A stretch of 45,522 nucleotides of DNA from Acidimicrobiaceae bacterium (GTDB lineage Bacteria; Actinomycetota; Acidimicrobiia; Acidimicrobiales; RAAP-2), in assembly GCA_003169675.1 (NCBI GenBank), contig PNAT01000174.1:164-45685 (forward strand), written 5' to 3'. Shown piece by piece: positions 31,688 through 40,239 of this stretch (positions are counted from its first letter, which is position 1; each line of letters begins with the position of its first letter). Below the pieces are notes generated by a model. The model ran no database searches and was not told where the DNA came from. It saw only the letters and a program-made list of their open reading frames with translations. Made by a program: the position numbers and the translations under genes.

Positions 31688-33334
31688 GTGACGGCAGCCC
31701 GGGCGGCGGGTGCGTCCGCCCGTTTCGAGCTCAGCCCCATGCTGCCCCACCTGGTGTCCCGCTACCTGGCCGAAGGCGCCTGGGACGACCGCTCGCTGGG
31801 CCAGTTCCTGGCCGATGCCCTGCTTGAGGACCCGACCCGCCGCTTTCGGATCTGGTCGCCCACCCATCCCTACCTGGGCACGGTGGGTGAGGTCTACGAG
31901 GAGTCGCTCCGGGTGGCCGGGGGGCTGCGCGACCTCGGGTTGGGACCCGGTGACGTGGTGGCCTTCCAGCTCCCGAACTGGGTGGAGGCCGCCCTCACCT
32001 TCTACGCCTGCACCATGCTCGGGGTCACCCTGGTCCCTATCGTGCACTTCTACGGCCCCAAGGAAGTCAGCTTCATCCTGCGCCAGAGCCGGGCCCGGGC
32101 CCTGGTCATCGTCGGCCGCATGGGCGAGCGCGACTACCAGGCGGAACTGGCCACCATCCGTGACTCCCTGGTCGACCTGGAACGGGTGATCGTGGTCGGA
32201 TCGCCCCCGGCGGACGGCGACCTGAGCTTCACCGAGCTGCGCCAGGCCAAGCCGCTGGAGGGACCCGTCGCGGTCGACCCCGACTGGCCGGCGCTGATCG
32301 GGTACACCTCGGGCACCACGGCCGACCCCAAGGGCGTGGTGCATACCCACCGGACCCTCGGGTGCGAGGTGCGCCAGCTCGCGGCCCACCAGTCCGAACG
32401 GGATCGGCCCAATCTCACCGGCGCCCCGGTGGGCCACGCCATCGGCATGCTGGCCGGCCTCCTGTGCCCGCTGGTCGGCGGTCGTCCCCTCTACATGATC
32501 GACGGATGGGACCCGCCCAAGGTGCTCGCCGCCATGGTGGAGGAGGGGATCGGTGCCGGCAACGGCTCGACCTACTTCTTCACCAGCCTGCTGGACTGCC
32601 CGGGGTTCGGGCCCGAACATGTGGACTTGATGCGCTTCATCGGCCTGGGGGGATCACCCATCCCCAACGCGGTGGCCGACCGGGCGGACGACCTGGGGAT
32701 CTCGCTGGTTCGGTCCTACGGCTGCACCGAGCATCCGTCGGTGACGGGCTCCCAGCACTCCGACCCCAAGGAGAAGAGGATCCACACCGATGGCCGCCCG
32801 CTCGAATGGGTCGAGGTACGCACGGTGGACGAGGACGGCCACGACGTCGGGGTGGGCCTCCCGGGCGAGATCCTCTCCCGCGGTCCCGACCGCTTCGCCG
32901 GCTACACCGACCCGGAGCTGACGGACGCCGCCATAGACGCCGACGGGTGGTTCCGCACCGGTGACGTCGGTGTGCTCGACGCTGAGGGCTACCTCACCAT
33001 CACCGACCGAGTGAAGGACATCATCATCCGCGGCGGGGAGAACGTCAGCGCAGCCGAGGTGGAACAGCTGCTGGCCCACATGGACGGCGTGGCCGAAGTG
33101 GCGGTGGTGGCGGCGCCCGACGAGCGCCTGGGCGAGCACGGCTGTGCCTTCTTCCGCATGCAGCCCGGCCTCGCGGCCCCCGATCTGGAGGCGGTGAAGG
33201 CCCATTTGTCCGCGGCCGGGTTGGCCCGCCAGAAGTGGCCCGAAGAGCTGCGCTCGGTGGACGACCTACCCCGCACGGCGTCGGGCAAGGTGCAGAAGTT
33301 CGTCCTGCGCAAACAGCTGCGGGCGGGCGGGTAA
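31688..33334 (+). CDS. AMP-binding acyl-CoA ligase
   Basis: This 548-residue ANL-superfamily enzyme activates a carboxylic acid through an acyl-adenylate to acyl-CoA. YTSGTTADPKGV (206-217) is the P-loop, RSYGCTEHPSVTGS the A5 region, RTGDVGVLDAEGY and ITDRVKDIIIRGGENVS the A7-A8 hinge, and Lys534 in SGKVQKF the adenylation lysine. GTG 31688, after a GGGGGG stretch, is chosen as start; the frame continues upstream only by overlapping the ACAD gene. The specificity is unknown, and the setting next to a beta-type ACAD suggests the same pathway. Confidence 0.9.
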   Translation: MTAARAAGASARFELSPMLPHLVSRYLAEGAWDDRSLGQFLADALLEDPTRRFRIWSPTHPYLGTVGEVYEESLRVAGGLRDLGLGPGDVVAFQLPNWVEAALTFYACTMLGVTLVPIVHFYGPKEVSFILRQSRARALVIVGRMGERDYQAELATIRDSLVDLERVIVVGSPPADGDLSFTELRQAKPLEGPVAVDPDWPALIGYTSGTTADPKGVVHTHRTLGCEVRQLAAHQSERDRPNLTGAPVGHAIGMLAGLLCPLVGGRPLYMIDGWDPPKVLAAMVEEGIGAGNGSTYFFTSLLDCPGFGPEHVDLMRFIGLGGSPIPNAVADRADDLGISLVRSYGCTEHPSVTGSQHSDPKEKRIHTDGRPLEWVEVRTVDEDGHDVGVGLPGEILSRGPDRFAGYTDPELTDAAIDADGWFRTGDVGVLDAEGYLTITDRVKDIIIRGGENVSAAEVEQLLAHMDGVAEVAVVAAPDERLGEHGCAFFRMQPGLAAPDLEAVKAHLSAAGLARQKWPEELRSVDDLPRTASGKVQKFVLRKQLRAGG

Positions 33335-33402
33335 CGCACCGAGCTTCACTGAGCCGGCGCTCGCGTTGTACGCTCCCTGTGGGGACCGACAAGGCGGTGT
33401 AC

Positions 33403-33834
33403 ATGCGAACCGGGATACCAAAAAGTCAGATCGACCTCCTCGGAGCCGTGCCACTCTTCTCGGGATGCACGAAGAGTGAGCTGCGGGCCATCGCGCATCT
33501 CGGCACTCCCACCACTGGCGAAGAGGGTGCGGTGCTGATCAAGAACGGGAAGCCGGGCCGGGAGTTCTTCCTGGTGGTCTCCGGGACGGCCTCCTGCCGG
33601 GTGGGCCGGCGCGAGGTTGCCACATTCGGTGCCGGCAGCTACTTCGGTGAGCTGGCCCTCCTCTACGGCGGCATCCGCACGGCGGACGTCATCGCGGCCA
33701 CCCCAATGGAGCTGCTGGTCTTCGACGCCCGGGAGTTCCGTTCCATGTTGATGAACACGCCCGGCGTCTGCGTGAAGATGCTGGCCCGCCTGGCCGAACG
33801 ACTCACCGAATCGGACTCCCGGTACTCGGACTGA
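33403..33834 (+). CDS. Stand-alone cyclic-nucleotide-binding domain protein
   Basis: The 143-residue protein is one cNMP-binding domain: LLGAVPLFSGCTKSELRAIA at the start, and phosphate-binding cassette FGELALLYGGIRTADVIA (81-98) with Glu83 and Arg92 for ribose and phosphate contacts. No helix-turn-helix follows, so it is not a Crp-type activator by itself and may regulate a partner enzyme. ATG 33403 is preferred; GTG 33379 is possible. It follows the ligase gene by about 68 nt. The window's only adenylate cyclase is frameshifted (26401-27521). Confidence 0.88.
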   Translation: MRTGIPKSQIDLLGAVPLFSGCTKSELRAIAHLGTPTTGEEGAVLIKNGKPGREFFLVVSGTASCRVGRREVATFGAGSYFGELALLYGGIRTADVIAATPMELLVFDAREFRSMLMNTPGVCVKMLARLAERLTESDSRYSD

Positions 33835-33866
33835 GCAACGGGGCACCGGGCGGGGCCGGGCGGCGC

Positions 33867-35222
33867 CTACTCCGGGTCGATGACCCGGGTCGCCTTGTAG
33901 CCGGCGCGCGGGATGGTGTCGCGGTTGAGGATGTCGATGGCAGCCGACACCCCGAGAGCGTCCCGGATAGCGGCCACGGCTTTTTCCTGCGCACCCTGGC
34001 GGACCGCCGGGTCCTCGCTGGCCACCTCGACTCTGACCACCAGGTCGGCACCGCTGCCGTCGGGCTTGACGATCTGGTACTCGAGCGACGGCTCGCGCAT
34101 GGCCTCGATACCGCGCAGGACGCCTTCGAGCTCATTCACCTGAAACCGGGTGCCCTGGCATTCGAGGAGGTCCTTGAAGCGACCGCCCCACAGCCCGCGT
34201 ATGGAGGTCTCCCCGCAAGGGCAGGGCTCGCGCACGATGGCACAGGCTTCTTCGAGGTCGTACCGGAGCAGTCCGTTGTCGCGGTCGAGGGTGGTCACCG
34301 TGAGGTTGCCCCACTCGCCGTCGGGCACCTCTTGACCGGTGGCCGGGTCGACGGCCTGCACCACGGCCCAGTCCTCATGGATGTGGGCTCCCGGTGACTC
34401 GCCACAGGGACCGCCCACGAACGAGTAGCACTCGGCACCCGCCGTCATCAGCGGCATGCCCCCCCGCCCGAGGCCGAAGCCGATGGGGGCCTTGAGCCCG
34501 GTCAGCCCGGCGTCCTCCAGTGAGATACCCAGTTTCCCCGCCACTTCGATAAACCGGCCGGTGGCAAAGCCCATGAAGGGGTGGTCGGGCGTGACCCGGG
34601 TCCAGAAACGCACCGCCTGCTCGGCCAGCTCGTCGGTGTCGGGCGGGGGAACCCACACGCTGAGCATGCCGAAGTACTCGTAGGTCTGCTGCAGCATGGT
34701 GCCCCCGCCGTAGAGATAGGCGGGGTGGGCGTGCGTGATGATCTGTCCCGGCCGGTAGCCGAAGCGCCACCAGTTGCGCGCCCCCGATTCGTACTCGATC
34801 CAGATGTCCTTGCGGGTCCACACCGTGATGGTGGGCTGCCCCGTGGTCCCGGTCGACGTGCCCAACCGCACGGCATGGCGGGCGTCGGTGAAGCGGTATG
34901 AGCCCCATGGCGGCGCCCCGGCCTCCGAGTCGCGCAGGTCCTGCTTGACGGTCAGCGGCACCAGGGCCAGGTCGTCGACCCCCTTCACGTCGTCGGGCGA
35001 CGTGATCCCCGCATCCTTGAGCTTCGACGCGAAGAGGGGGACCGGGGTTTCCAGCACCCGGCGGATGAGTTCGCGGACGCGCTGGTCCTGGAGCTCCCGG
35101 CGTTGCCCGGGATCCATGGCCTGGTGGGCGGGATCCCAGAGCTTCTGATCGGTGGGCCGGGGGATCGGGCCAAGCAGGCCGGGACCGAAGTCCGGTGTGG
35201 AGACGGGAGCGGGAGCTGACAT
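33867..35222 (-). CDS. Phenylacetate-CoA ligase-like acyl/aryl-CoA ligase
   Basis: The 451-residue protein of the PaaK branch of ANL enzymes has P-loop RLGTSTGTTGQPT (119-131), ECYSFVGGPCGE (A5 region), YDLEEACAIVREPCPCGETS (zinc-like cysteine cluster as in PaaK-related ligases) and RFKDLLECQGTRFQVNELEG. It probably activates an aromatic or cyclic acid. ATG 35222 is chosen: a -10-like TACACT lies 7 nt upstream, giving a leaderless mRNA, and the operator at 35217-35230 spans this start. An upstream in-frame start at 35252 would place the operator in the coding sequence. Confidence 0.9.
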   Translation of the reverse strand: MSAPAPVSTPDFGPGLLGPIPRPTDQKLWDPAHQAMDPGQRRELQDQRVRELIRRVLETPVPLFASKLKDAGITSPDDVKGVDDLALVPLTVKQDLRDSEAGAPPWGSYRFTDARHAVRLGTSTGTTGQPTITVWTRKDIWIEYESGARNWWRFGYRPGQIITHAHPAYLYGGGTMLQQTYEYFGMLSVWVPPPDTDELAEQAVRFWTRVTPDHPFMGFATGRFIEVAGKLGISLEDAGLTGLKAPIGFGLGRGGMPLMTAGAECYSFVGGPCGESPGAHIHEDWAVVQAVDPATGQEVPDGEWGNLTVTTLDRDNGLLRYDLEEACAIVREPCPCGETSIRGLWGGRFKDLLECQGTRFQVNELEGVLRGIEAMREPSLEYQIVKPDGSGADLVVRVEVASEDPAVRQGAQEKAVAAIRDALGVSAAIDILNRDTIPRAGYKATRVIDPE

Positions 35223-35230
35223 TTGCGTCA
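35217..35230. promoter_or_regulatory. Operator candidate, site 6 (TGACATTTGCGTCA)
   Basis: On the minus strand it reads TGACGCAAATGTCA. There the -10-like TACACT (35230-35235) shares its last base with the core and ATG 35222 lies within the core. It sits between divergent ligase genes. Confidence 0.62.
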
Positions 35231-35292
35231 GTGTACAGAGGCATCGCCGCATCGCCCCCGTGGCGACGGTGGCAACGGCGGTCGGAGCGAAC

Positions 35293-35298
35293 TACGTT
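35293..35298 (+). promoter_or_regulatory. -10-like hexamer TACGTT
   Basis: TACGTT is followed by 8 nt and ATG 35307 of the plus-strand ligase, with no Shine-Dalgarno sequence. Its -35 region would lie just downstream of the operator at 35217-35230. Confidence 0.4.
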
Positions 35299-35306
35299 CC
35301 GGCGCC

Positions 35307-36812
35307 ATGGCCAGAGGCGTCACCGAATTCGCGCATCAGGCACCGGAACGGATCGCCCTCATTGCCCCCGATGCGACCGGCGGCGTGTCCACGCGGACCT
35401 ATGGCGAGCTTGATCAACGCGCCCGGCGGCTGGCCAGGGTCTTGCTCGACCTCGGCGCCGGCACCGGGCGGCCGGTGGCCGCCGCGGTGCGCAACGGCCT
35501 TGAGCCCTTCGAGGTTGCCACCGCGGCGGCCATGGCCGGGGCACCATTCCTCCCGCTCAACTGGCACCTCAAAGCCGCCGAGTTGGCCTACCTGCTCGAC
35601 GATGCCGGCGTGGGTGTGGTGGTCGGGCACCAGGACCTGTCCGACCAGCTACCCCAGCCGGGCGGGAACATCGGGGTGGTGCTGCTCGATGCGCCGGATG
35701 CGAGCGGCCACTCCTACGAGACCCTGCTGGCGGATGCACCCGTCGATCCCTCGTTCGACAGCGGTGCCGGTCCGGAGCTGATCTTCTACACCTCGGGCAC
35801 CACGGCGAGGCCCAAGGGCGTGGTGCACGCCGGCCTGGGCGATCCCGAGGTGCGCCATCTGAGCATGGGCGGGCAGGTGCAGCTGTGGGCTTGGACGCAA
35901 GTCGACGTCTATGTGATGTCGGGCCCCTGCTACCACGCCTCCCACGCCGGCTGGGGCTTGACGGCGCTCTACGCCGGCGCCACCACTGTGTTACCGGCCC
36001 GCTTCGAGGCGGAGAGCTTCCTGCGAGCCGTTGAGCGCTATGGCGGCACGCGCTCGTTCATGGTACCGGCACATTTCTTCCGGGTGCTCCAACTGTCCGA
36101 GAGCACCAGGGCGGGCATTGATGCCAGCAGCCTCCGCTTGGTGGTGCATGGGGGGGCGCCGTGTCCCGTCCCGGTCAAGCGCCGCATGATGGCCGCCTTC
36201 CCCGAGACCGAGTTCCACGAGTTGTACGGCGCCAGCGAGGGTGGGGCCACCCGCATCAGCCCGGGAGAATGGCTGGAGCATCCGGGCTCGGTGGGCCGCC
36301 CATGGCCAGGGGTCGAGATCTTCGTGCGGGGCGAAGACGGAACCGCCAAGGCGGCGGGGGAGGACGGCATCATCTACATCCGTCCCGCGTCGTCACGTTT
36401 CAAGTACCGCAACGACCCGGAGGCGACGGCTCACGCATGGTCAGAGGACGCCTTCACCGTGGGTGACATCGGCCATCTGAGCGAGGACGGCTACCTCACC
36501 ATCACCGACCGCATCTCGGACATGGTCCTTTGGGGCGGGGTGAACATCGCACCCCGAGAGATCGAAGAGGTGCTCTTCGCCCACCCCGCCGTGATCGATT
36601 GCGCGGTGTTCGGCATACCCGACGAGCGGGACGGTGAGCACCTCAAGGCCCTGGTCGAGTTGCGGGAACCCGTCACCTGGGAGGACCTGGCCGCCCACGT
36701 CCGGCTGCACTTGGCGGACTACAAGGTCCCCCATGAGTGGGAGGCGGTCGCCGAGTTGCCGCGCGATCCCAACGGCAAGGTGCTCAAACGCCTGCTGCGG
36801 GGAGCAGGCTGA
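35307..36812 (+). CDS. AMP-binding acyl-CoA ligase
   Basis: This 501-residue ANL enzyme has P-loop YTSGTTARPKGVV (161-173), FHELYGASEGGATRIS (A5), DIGHLSEDGYLTITDRISDM (A7-A8) and adenylation Lys491 in NGKVLKRLL. ATG 35307 (MARGVTEFAHQAPERIALIA) is chosen; 28 in-frame residues upstream look non-coding. It is divergent from the PaaK-like ligase and shares the operator region. Its 3' end overlaps the convergent TetR gene by 29 nt. It is the third ANL ligase within 6 kb, so the cluster can activate several related acids. Confidence 0.9.
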   Translation: MARGVTEFAHQAPERIALIAPDATGGVSTRTYGELDQRARRLARVLLDLGAGTGRPVAAAVRNGLEPFEVATAAAMAGAPFLPLNWHLKAAELAYLLDDAGVGVVVGHQDLSDQLPQPGGNIGVVLLDAPDASGHSYETLLADAPVDPSFDSGAGPELIFYTSGTTARPKGVVHAGLGDPEVRHLSMGGQVQLWAWTQVDVYVMSGPCYHASHAGWGLTALYAGATTVLPARFEAESFLRAVERYGGTRSFMVPAHFFRVLQLSESTRAGIDASSLRLVVHGGAPCPVPVKRRMMAAFPETEFHELYGASEGGATRISPGEWLEHPGSVGRPWPGVEIFVRGEDGTAKAAGEDGIIYIRPASSRFKYRNDPEATAHAWSEDAFTVGDIGHLSEDGYLTITDRISDMVLWGGVNIAPREIEEVLFAHPAVIDCAVFGIPDERDGEHLKALVELREPVTWEDLAAHVRLHLADYKVPHEWEAVAELPRDPNGKVLKRLLRGAG

Positions 36813-37398
36813 GAATCTGGGCCGCCTCGTTGGCCCGCTGTGCCACCATGGCGGCCAGATCGCCATCGTCATTGATGACACCGGCGGCGTACTGCACATA
36901 GATCCCAACCACCGTGGCGCAGAGCAATCGGGCCACGGCAGGCCCACCCGAACGCTCGTCGAGATCGGGGCGGTAGGTGCCGATCCATTGCTCAATGGAC
37001 GTCTGGAACGAGGTGAAGAGGTCGAGACCGACGGCCCGGGCCGTGACCTCGCCCCGCATGGCCTCGCCCACCATGAGGCGGACAAAGTCCTCGATCTCGA
37101 ACATGGACGTGAGAATGGTGGTCAAGAGGACGGCGAGCTGGTCCACGGGTGACCCGTCCCCCTCGGGTTCGGGGGGCCGAGCCCGCACCGGGGTGAACCC
37201 GCGCTCCGCCAACACGGCCTCGAGCAGCTCCCGTTTGGAGGGGAAGTAGTGATAGAGGGACGCCACGTTGAGCCCGGTGGCCGAGGCCAGGTCGCGCATG
37301 CTCGTGCCGTCCACGCCTCGCTGGGACATCAGGGACAGGGCAATCTGGAGAATCCTGAGCCTGGTGGTGGGTCCCTCGACCTGGTTCTCTGTCGTCAT
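36784..37398 (-). CDS. TetR/AcrR family transcriptional regulator
   Basis: This 204-residue regulator has a helix-turn-helix at about 13-60 (LRILQIALSLMSQRGVDGTS, then GLNVASLYHYFPSKRELLEAVL) and a C-terminal TetR_C-type helical domain with FEIEDFVRLMVGEAMRGEV. ATG 37398 is chosen (GGGGG just upstream); ATG 37407 is an alternative and longer frames look non-coding. It diverges from the P450 operon. The shared region holds two different palindromes, CAAACGACCGTTTG and TGACACTGGTGTCA. It is a candidate binder of either, and its effector is probably a pathway acyl-CoA. Confidence 0.92.
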   Translation of the reverse strand: MTTENQVEGPTTRLRILQIALSLMSQRGVDGTSMRDLASATGLNVASLYHYFPSKRELLEAVLAERGFTPVRARPPEPEGDGSPVDQLAVLLTTILTSMFEIEDFVRLMVGEAMRGEVTARAVGLDLFTSFQTSIEQWIGTYRPDLDERSGGPAVARLLCATVVGIYVQYAAGVINDDGDLAAMVAQRANEAAQILSLLPAAGV

Positions 37399-37455
37399 GG
37401 CCCCCATTCTCGGTCCTTTTGAGCCTGACGTCGAAACAGGGGCGACCTCGACGTT

Positions 37456-37469
37456 CAAACGACCGTTTG
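37456..37469. promoter_or_regulatory. Palindrome CAAACGACCGTTTG
   Basis: A perfect inverted repeat (CAAACG-N2-CGTTTG), 58 bp upstream of the TetR start. The pattern resembles the C/GAAAC-N-GTTTG/C operator of the TetR fatty-acid regulator PsrA. It occurs once here and differs from the TGAC sites. Confidence 0.55.
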
Positions 37470-37476
37470 CTATACA

Positions 37477-37490
37477 TGACACTGGTGTCA
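37477..37490. promoter_or_regulatory. Operator candidate, site 7 (TGACACTGGTGTCA)
   Basis: Perfect 6-bp arms, 38 bp before ATG 37529 of the P450. It lies between a TTGCTA (37467-37472) and a CATATT (37489-37494), which could be -35 and -10 elements with a 16-nt spacer, so binding would block the promoter. Confidence 0.72.
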
Positions 37491-37494
37491 TATT
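37489..37494 (+). promoter_or_regulatory. -10-like CATATT with TTGCTA at 37467-37472
   Basis: A candidate promoter for the P450 operon. The end of the palindrome overlaps the -10, as it also does at 42877-42894 (TGTCATAGT). Confidence 0.4.
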
Positions 37495-37528
37495 CGTGAC
37501 CACATAGGCACCTCGAACGGGGGAATTG

Positions 37529-38770
37529 ATGGCATCCAGTGACACGGCCAACACTGCGGCAGCGGCGTTCGACCCTTATGAGCTCAAGGACGTCGTCTCG
37601 GGCAGTATCCGCGACCCCTACCCGAAAATGCACGAGCTACGCCGGGAGTGTCCGGTCCACACGGGGCCGATCGATCTGGGTGAGGGGGCGGACATTGCCG
37701 ACCCGAACCGTCCCGCTCCGGTGACCGTGTTCGGATTCGATGAGGTCGTCCAGGTGCTGCGGGACAACGGGACCTACTCATCCAGCGTCTACGAAGGTGT
37801 CATGGGCATGGTGATGGGCCGCACCATCCTGCAGATGGATGAGCCCGACCATCGCATCGCCCGGGCCATGGTGGCCCCCAGCTTTCGCTCCAAGGTCCTC
37901 GAGCGTTGGGAAGAGGAGCTGGTGGCCGTGGTGGTCAACGAGCTGATCGACTCCTTCATCGACCGGGGGCACGCCGACCTGGTGCGCGAGGTCACGTTCA
38001 ACTTCCCGGCACAGGTCATCGCCCGCATCCTCGGGCTGCCCCGGGCCGACTACTCCAATTTCCAACGATGGGCCATTGAACTGACCAGCGTGGCGGCGAA
38101 CTGGGAACGCGGGGTGGCAGCATCCGAAGCGCTGCGCGCCTACTTCGCCGGTGTGATGGAAGAGCGTCGGGCGGCACCGGGGGACGACCTCATTAGTGAT
38201 CTGGTCCGGGTGGAGGTCGAGGGATCGACCTTGAGCGACGAGGAGATCTACTCCTTCCTTCGTCTCCTCCTTCCCGCCGGCGTGGAGACGACCTACCGGG
38301 CCACGGGCAATCTGTTGCTGGCGCTGCTCACCGATCGCAGCCAATTTGATGCCCTCTACAACGACCGGACGCTCTACCCCCAGGCCTTCGAGGAGGCCCT
38401 GCGGTGGGAGCCGCCAGTGACGGTGATCCTTCGCCGGGCCATGCGGGACACCACCTTGGCCGGCGTCCACATTGAGGCCGGCGCCGACATCGCGCTGTTG
38501 CTGGGCGCAGCCAACAGGGACGAGCGGAAATACACCGATCCCGACCGCTACGACATGTTCCGGGAGATCCGCCAGCATGTGGGCTTCGGATTCGGCGTGC
38601 ACGTCTGCCTGGGCATGCACCTGGCCCGCATGGAATCGAGGGTGGCCATCAACACACTGTTCGACCGCCTGGGTGAGTTCACCCTCGATCCTGACGCGGA
38701 GGTCCCGCACATCGCCGGCATGGCGTTCCGCTCGCCCCTTTCCCTTCCGGTCGTTTTCGCCGCCCGCTGA
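37529..38770 (+). CDS. Cytochrome P450
   Basis: This 413-residue bacterial class I P450 has AGVETTYRATGN (I helix, oxygen-activation Thr), EEALRWEPP (ExxR region) and FGFGVHVCLGMHLARME with heme-ligand Cys360. It is soluble, with no membrane anchor. GGGGGAA precedes ATG 37529. The likely electron donor, a 3Fe-4S ferredoxin, is two genes downstream. It probably hydroxylates a chain or ring before oxidation by the following enzymes; the family assignment (CYP125/142-like or other) cannot be made from sequence alone. It is the first gene of a six-gene run and lies behind operator site 7. Confidence 0.95.
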   Translation: MASSDTANTAAAAFDPYELKDVVSGSIRDPYPKMHELRRECPVHTGPIDLGEGADIADPNRPAPVTVFGFDEVVQVLRDNGTYSSSVYEGVMGMVMGRTILQMDEPDHRIARAMVAPSFRSKVLERWEEELVAVVVNELIDSFIDRGHADLVREVTFNFPAQVIARILGLPRADYSNFQRWAIELTSVAANWERGVAASEALRAYFAGVMEERRAAPGDDLISDLVRVEVEGSTLSDEEIYSFLRLLLPAGVETTYRATGNLLLALLTDRSQFDALYNDRTLYPQAFEEALRWEPPVTVILRRAMRDTTLAGVHIEAGADIALLLGAANRDERKYTDPDRYDMFREIRQHVGFGFGVHVCLGMHLARMESRVAINTLFDRLGEFTLDPDAEVPHIAGMAFRSPLSLPVVFAAR

Positions 38771-38806
38771 CGATCCCACCCGCCACGAGGGCTAGGTTCA
38801 GTCATC

Positions 38807-39976
38807 ATGGCCAAGGAGAGCAGGCCCTTGCAGGATGCGGCGGCCATCGTCGGCATCGGGCAGACCGAGTTCGCCAAGCACATCGACCGGCCCGAGGGAC
38901 AGCTAGCCGCTGAAGCGGTGGTGGCCGCCCTGCGCGACGCCGGCATTGAGCCGAGGGAAGTCGACGGGTTGTCGTCCTTCACCATGGAGACCACCGACGA
39001 GGTCACCATGGCCAAGAACATCGGGGCCGGGGACGTGACGTACTTCTCCCAAGTGGGCTACGGCGGCGGTGCCGGGTGCGCCACCATCGGCCACGGCGCC
39101 ATGGCCATCGCCACCGGCCAGGCCAAGGTGGTCGTGGCCTGGCGCTCGCGTAAACGGGGGGCCCGGGGATCCCGGCCGTGGGCGGCCGCGCCGTCCCGTT
39201 TGCCCATACAGGCCCAGTGGACCCGGCCCTTCGGGCTGTTGCGCCCGGTGGATGAGGTGGCCATGTTGGCCCGGCGCTACATGTTCGAATATGGCGGGGG
39301 TCGGGAGCACCTGGCCGAGGTGGCCATGGCCATCCGGGCGCACGCCAATCGAAATCCGGCTGCGCTCATGTACGACAAGCCGATGTCGCTGAGCGACTAC
39401 ATGTCGGCCCGCTTCATTTCCGAGCCCTTGTGCCTCTTCGACAATTGTCTGGAGACCGACGGTGCGTTGGCGGCGGTCATCGTGTCGGCCGAGCGAGCCC
39501 GGGACTGCCCGCATCCCCCCGTGCTCGTGCATGCATTCGGCCAGGGGATGCACCGCCAGCATGAGTCGATGGTCAACTACTACTGCGACGATCCCCTCAC
39601 CGGTCCGGCCTGGACCTGTGCAGAGAAGCTGTGGTCGCAGTCCGAATTGGGTCCGGCCGACGTCGACGTGGCGCAGATCTACGACGCCTTCACGCCGCTG
39701 ATCCTGCTCTCGCTGGAGGGCTACGGTTTCTGCAAACGCGGTGAGGCGGCCGACTTTGTGGCGGACGGCAATCTTCGTTGGGGCACGGGTTCCCTCCCCA
39801 CCAACACCTCGGGCGGCGGGCTCTCCGAGGCCTACGTCCACGGCTTCAATCTGATCACCGAGGGCGTGCGGCAGATGCGCGGCACCTCGACCAGCCAAGT
39901 CGAAGGCGCCCGCACGTGCCTGGTGACGTCGGGAGAAGGCGTGCCCACCAGCGCCGTTCTCCTCCGGACGGAGTGA
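38807..39976 (+). CDS. Thiolase-like lipid-transfer protein (SCP-x/Ltp type)
   Basis: This 389-residue thiolase-fold protein has IVGIGQTEFAKH at the start, VAQIYDAFTPLILLSLEGYG in the C-terminal half, and NTSGGGLSEAYVHGFN, the Ltp signature. The nucleophile-cysteine region reads VGYGGGAGCATIGHGAMAI, so the canonical Cys is missing. It is a second member of the type seen at 15802. Ltp-type enzymes with a DUF35 partner cleave side-chain CoA esters by retro-aldol reaction; no DUF35 gene is visible here. The -10-like TAGGTT 8 nt before ATG 38807 may give an internal start. Confidence 0.88.
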   Translation: MAKESRPLQDAAAIVGIGQTEFAKHIDRPEGQLAAEAVVAALRDAGIEPREVDGLSSFTMETTDEVTMAKNIGAGDVTYFSQVGYGGGAGCATIGHGAMAIATGQAKVVVAWRSRKRGARGSRPWAAAPSRLPIQAQWTRPFGLLRPVDEVAMLARRYMFEYGGGREHLAEVAMAIRAHANRNPAALMYDKPMSLSDYMSARFISEPLCLFDNCLETDGALAAVIVSAERARDCPHPPVLVHAFGQGMHRQHESMVNYYCDDPLTGPAWTCAEKLWSQSELGPADVDVAQIYDAFTPLILLSLEGYGFCKRGEAADFVADGNLRWGTGSLPTNTSGGGLSEAYVHGFNLITEGVRQMRGTSTSQVEGARTCLVTSGEGVPTSAVLLRTE

Positions 39977-40008
39977 TTTCGGTGAGCAGCGGAGCGGAAG
40001 GAGGCACC

Positions 40009-40239
40009 ATGAACGAACCACTGGACGTCAAGATCGACTGGGACCGCTGCATGGGATCGGGCAACTGCGTCTTCTGGGCCCCTCAGACGTTCGACCTGAG
40101 CGAGGACGGCCACGCCGTCGTCATTGATGCCAGCGCCACCGATGAGGAGCGGCTGCGCATAGCCGCCGAGGGCTGTCCCGTTGGAGCGATCTCGCTCTGG
40201 CGGGGCGGGGTGGAACTCCCTGCAGGCGAGGAGTCGTAG
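40009..40239 (+). CDS. 3Fe-4S ferredoxin, P450 redox partner
   Basis: The 76-residue ferredoxin has Cys14, Cys20 and Cys56 (CMGSGNC and EGCPVGAI). The first motif lacks the extra cysteine of 4Fe-4S proteins, so a 3Fe-4S cluster is expected, as in actinobacterial P450-associated ferredoxins. GGAAGGAGG lies 6 nt before ATG 40009, the best ribosome-binding site in this operon. It ends in TAGTG, overlapping the next gene's GTG by one base. It should pass electrons to the P450 at 37529; the reductase is not in the window. Confidence 0.93.
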   Translation: MNEPLDVKIDWDRCMGSGNCVFWAPQTFDLSEDGHAVVIDASATDEERLRIAAEGCPVGAISLWRGGVELPAGEES

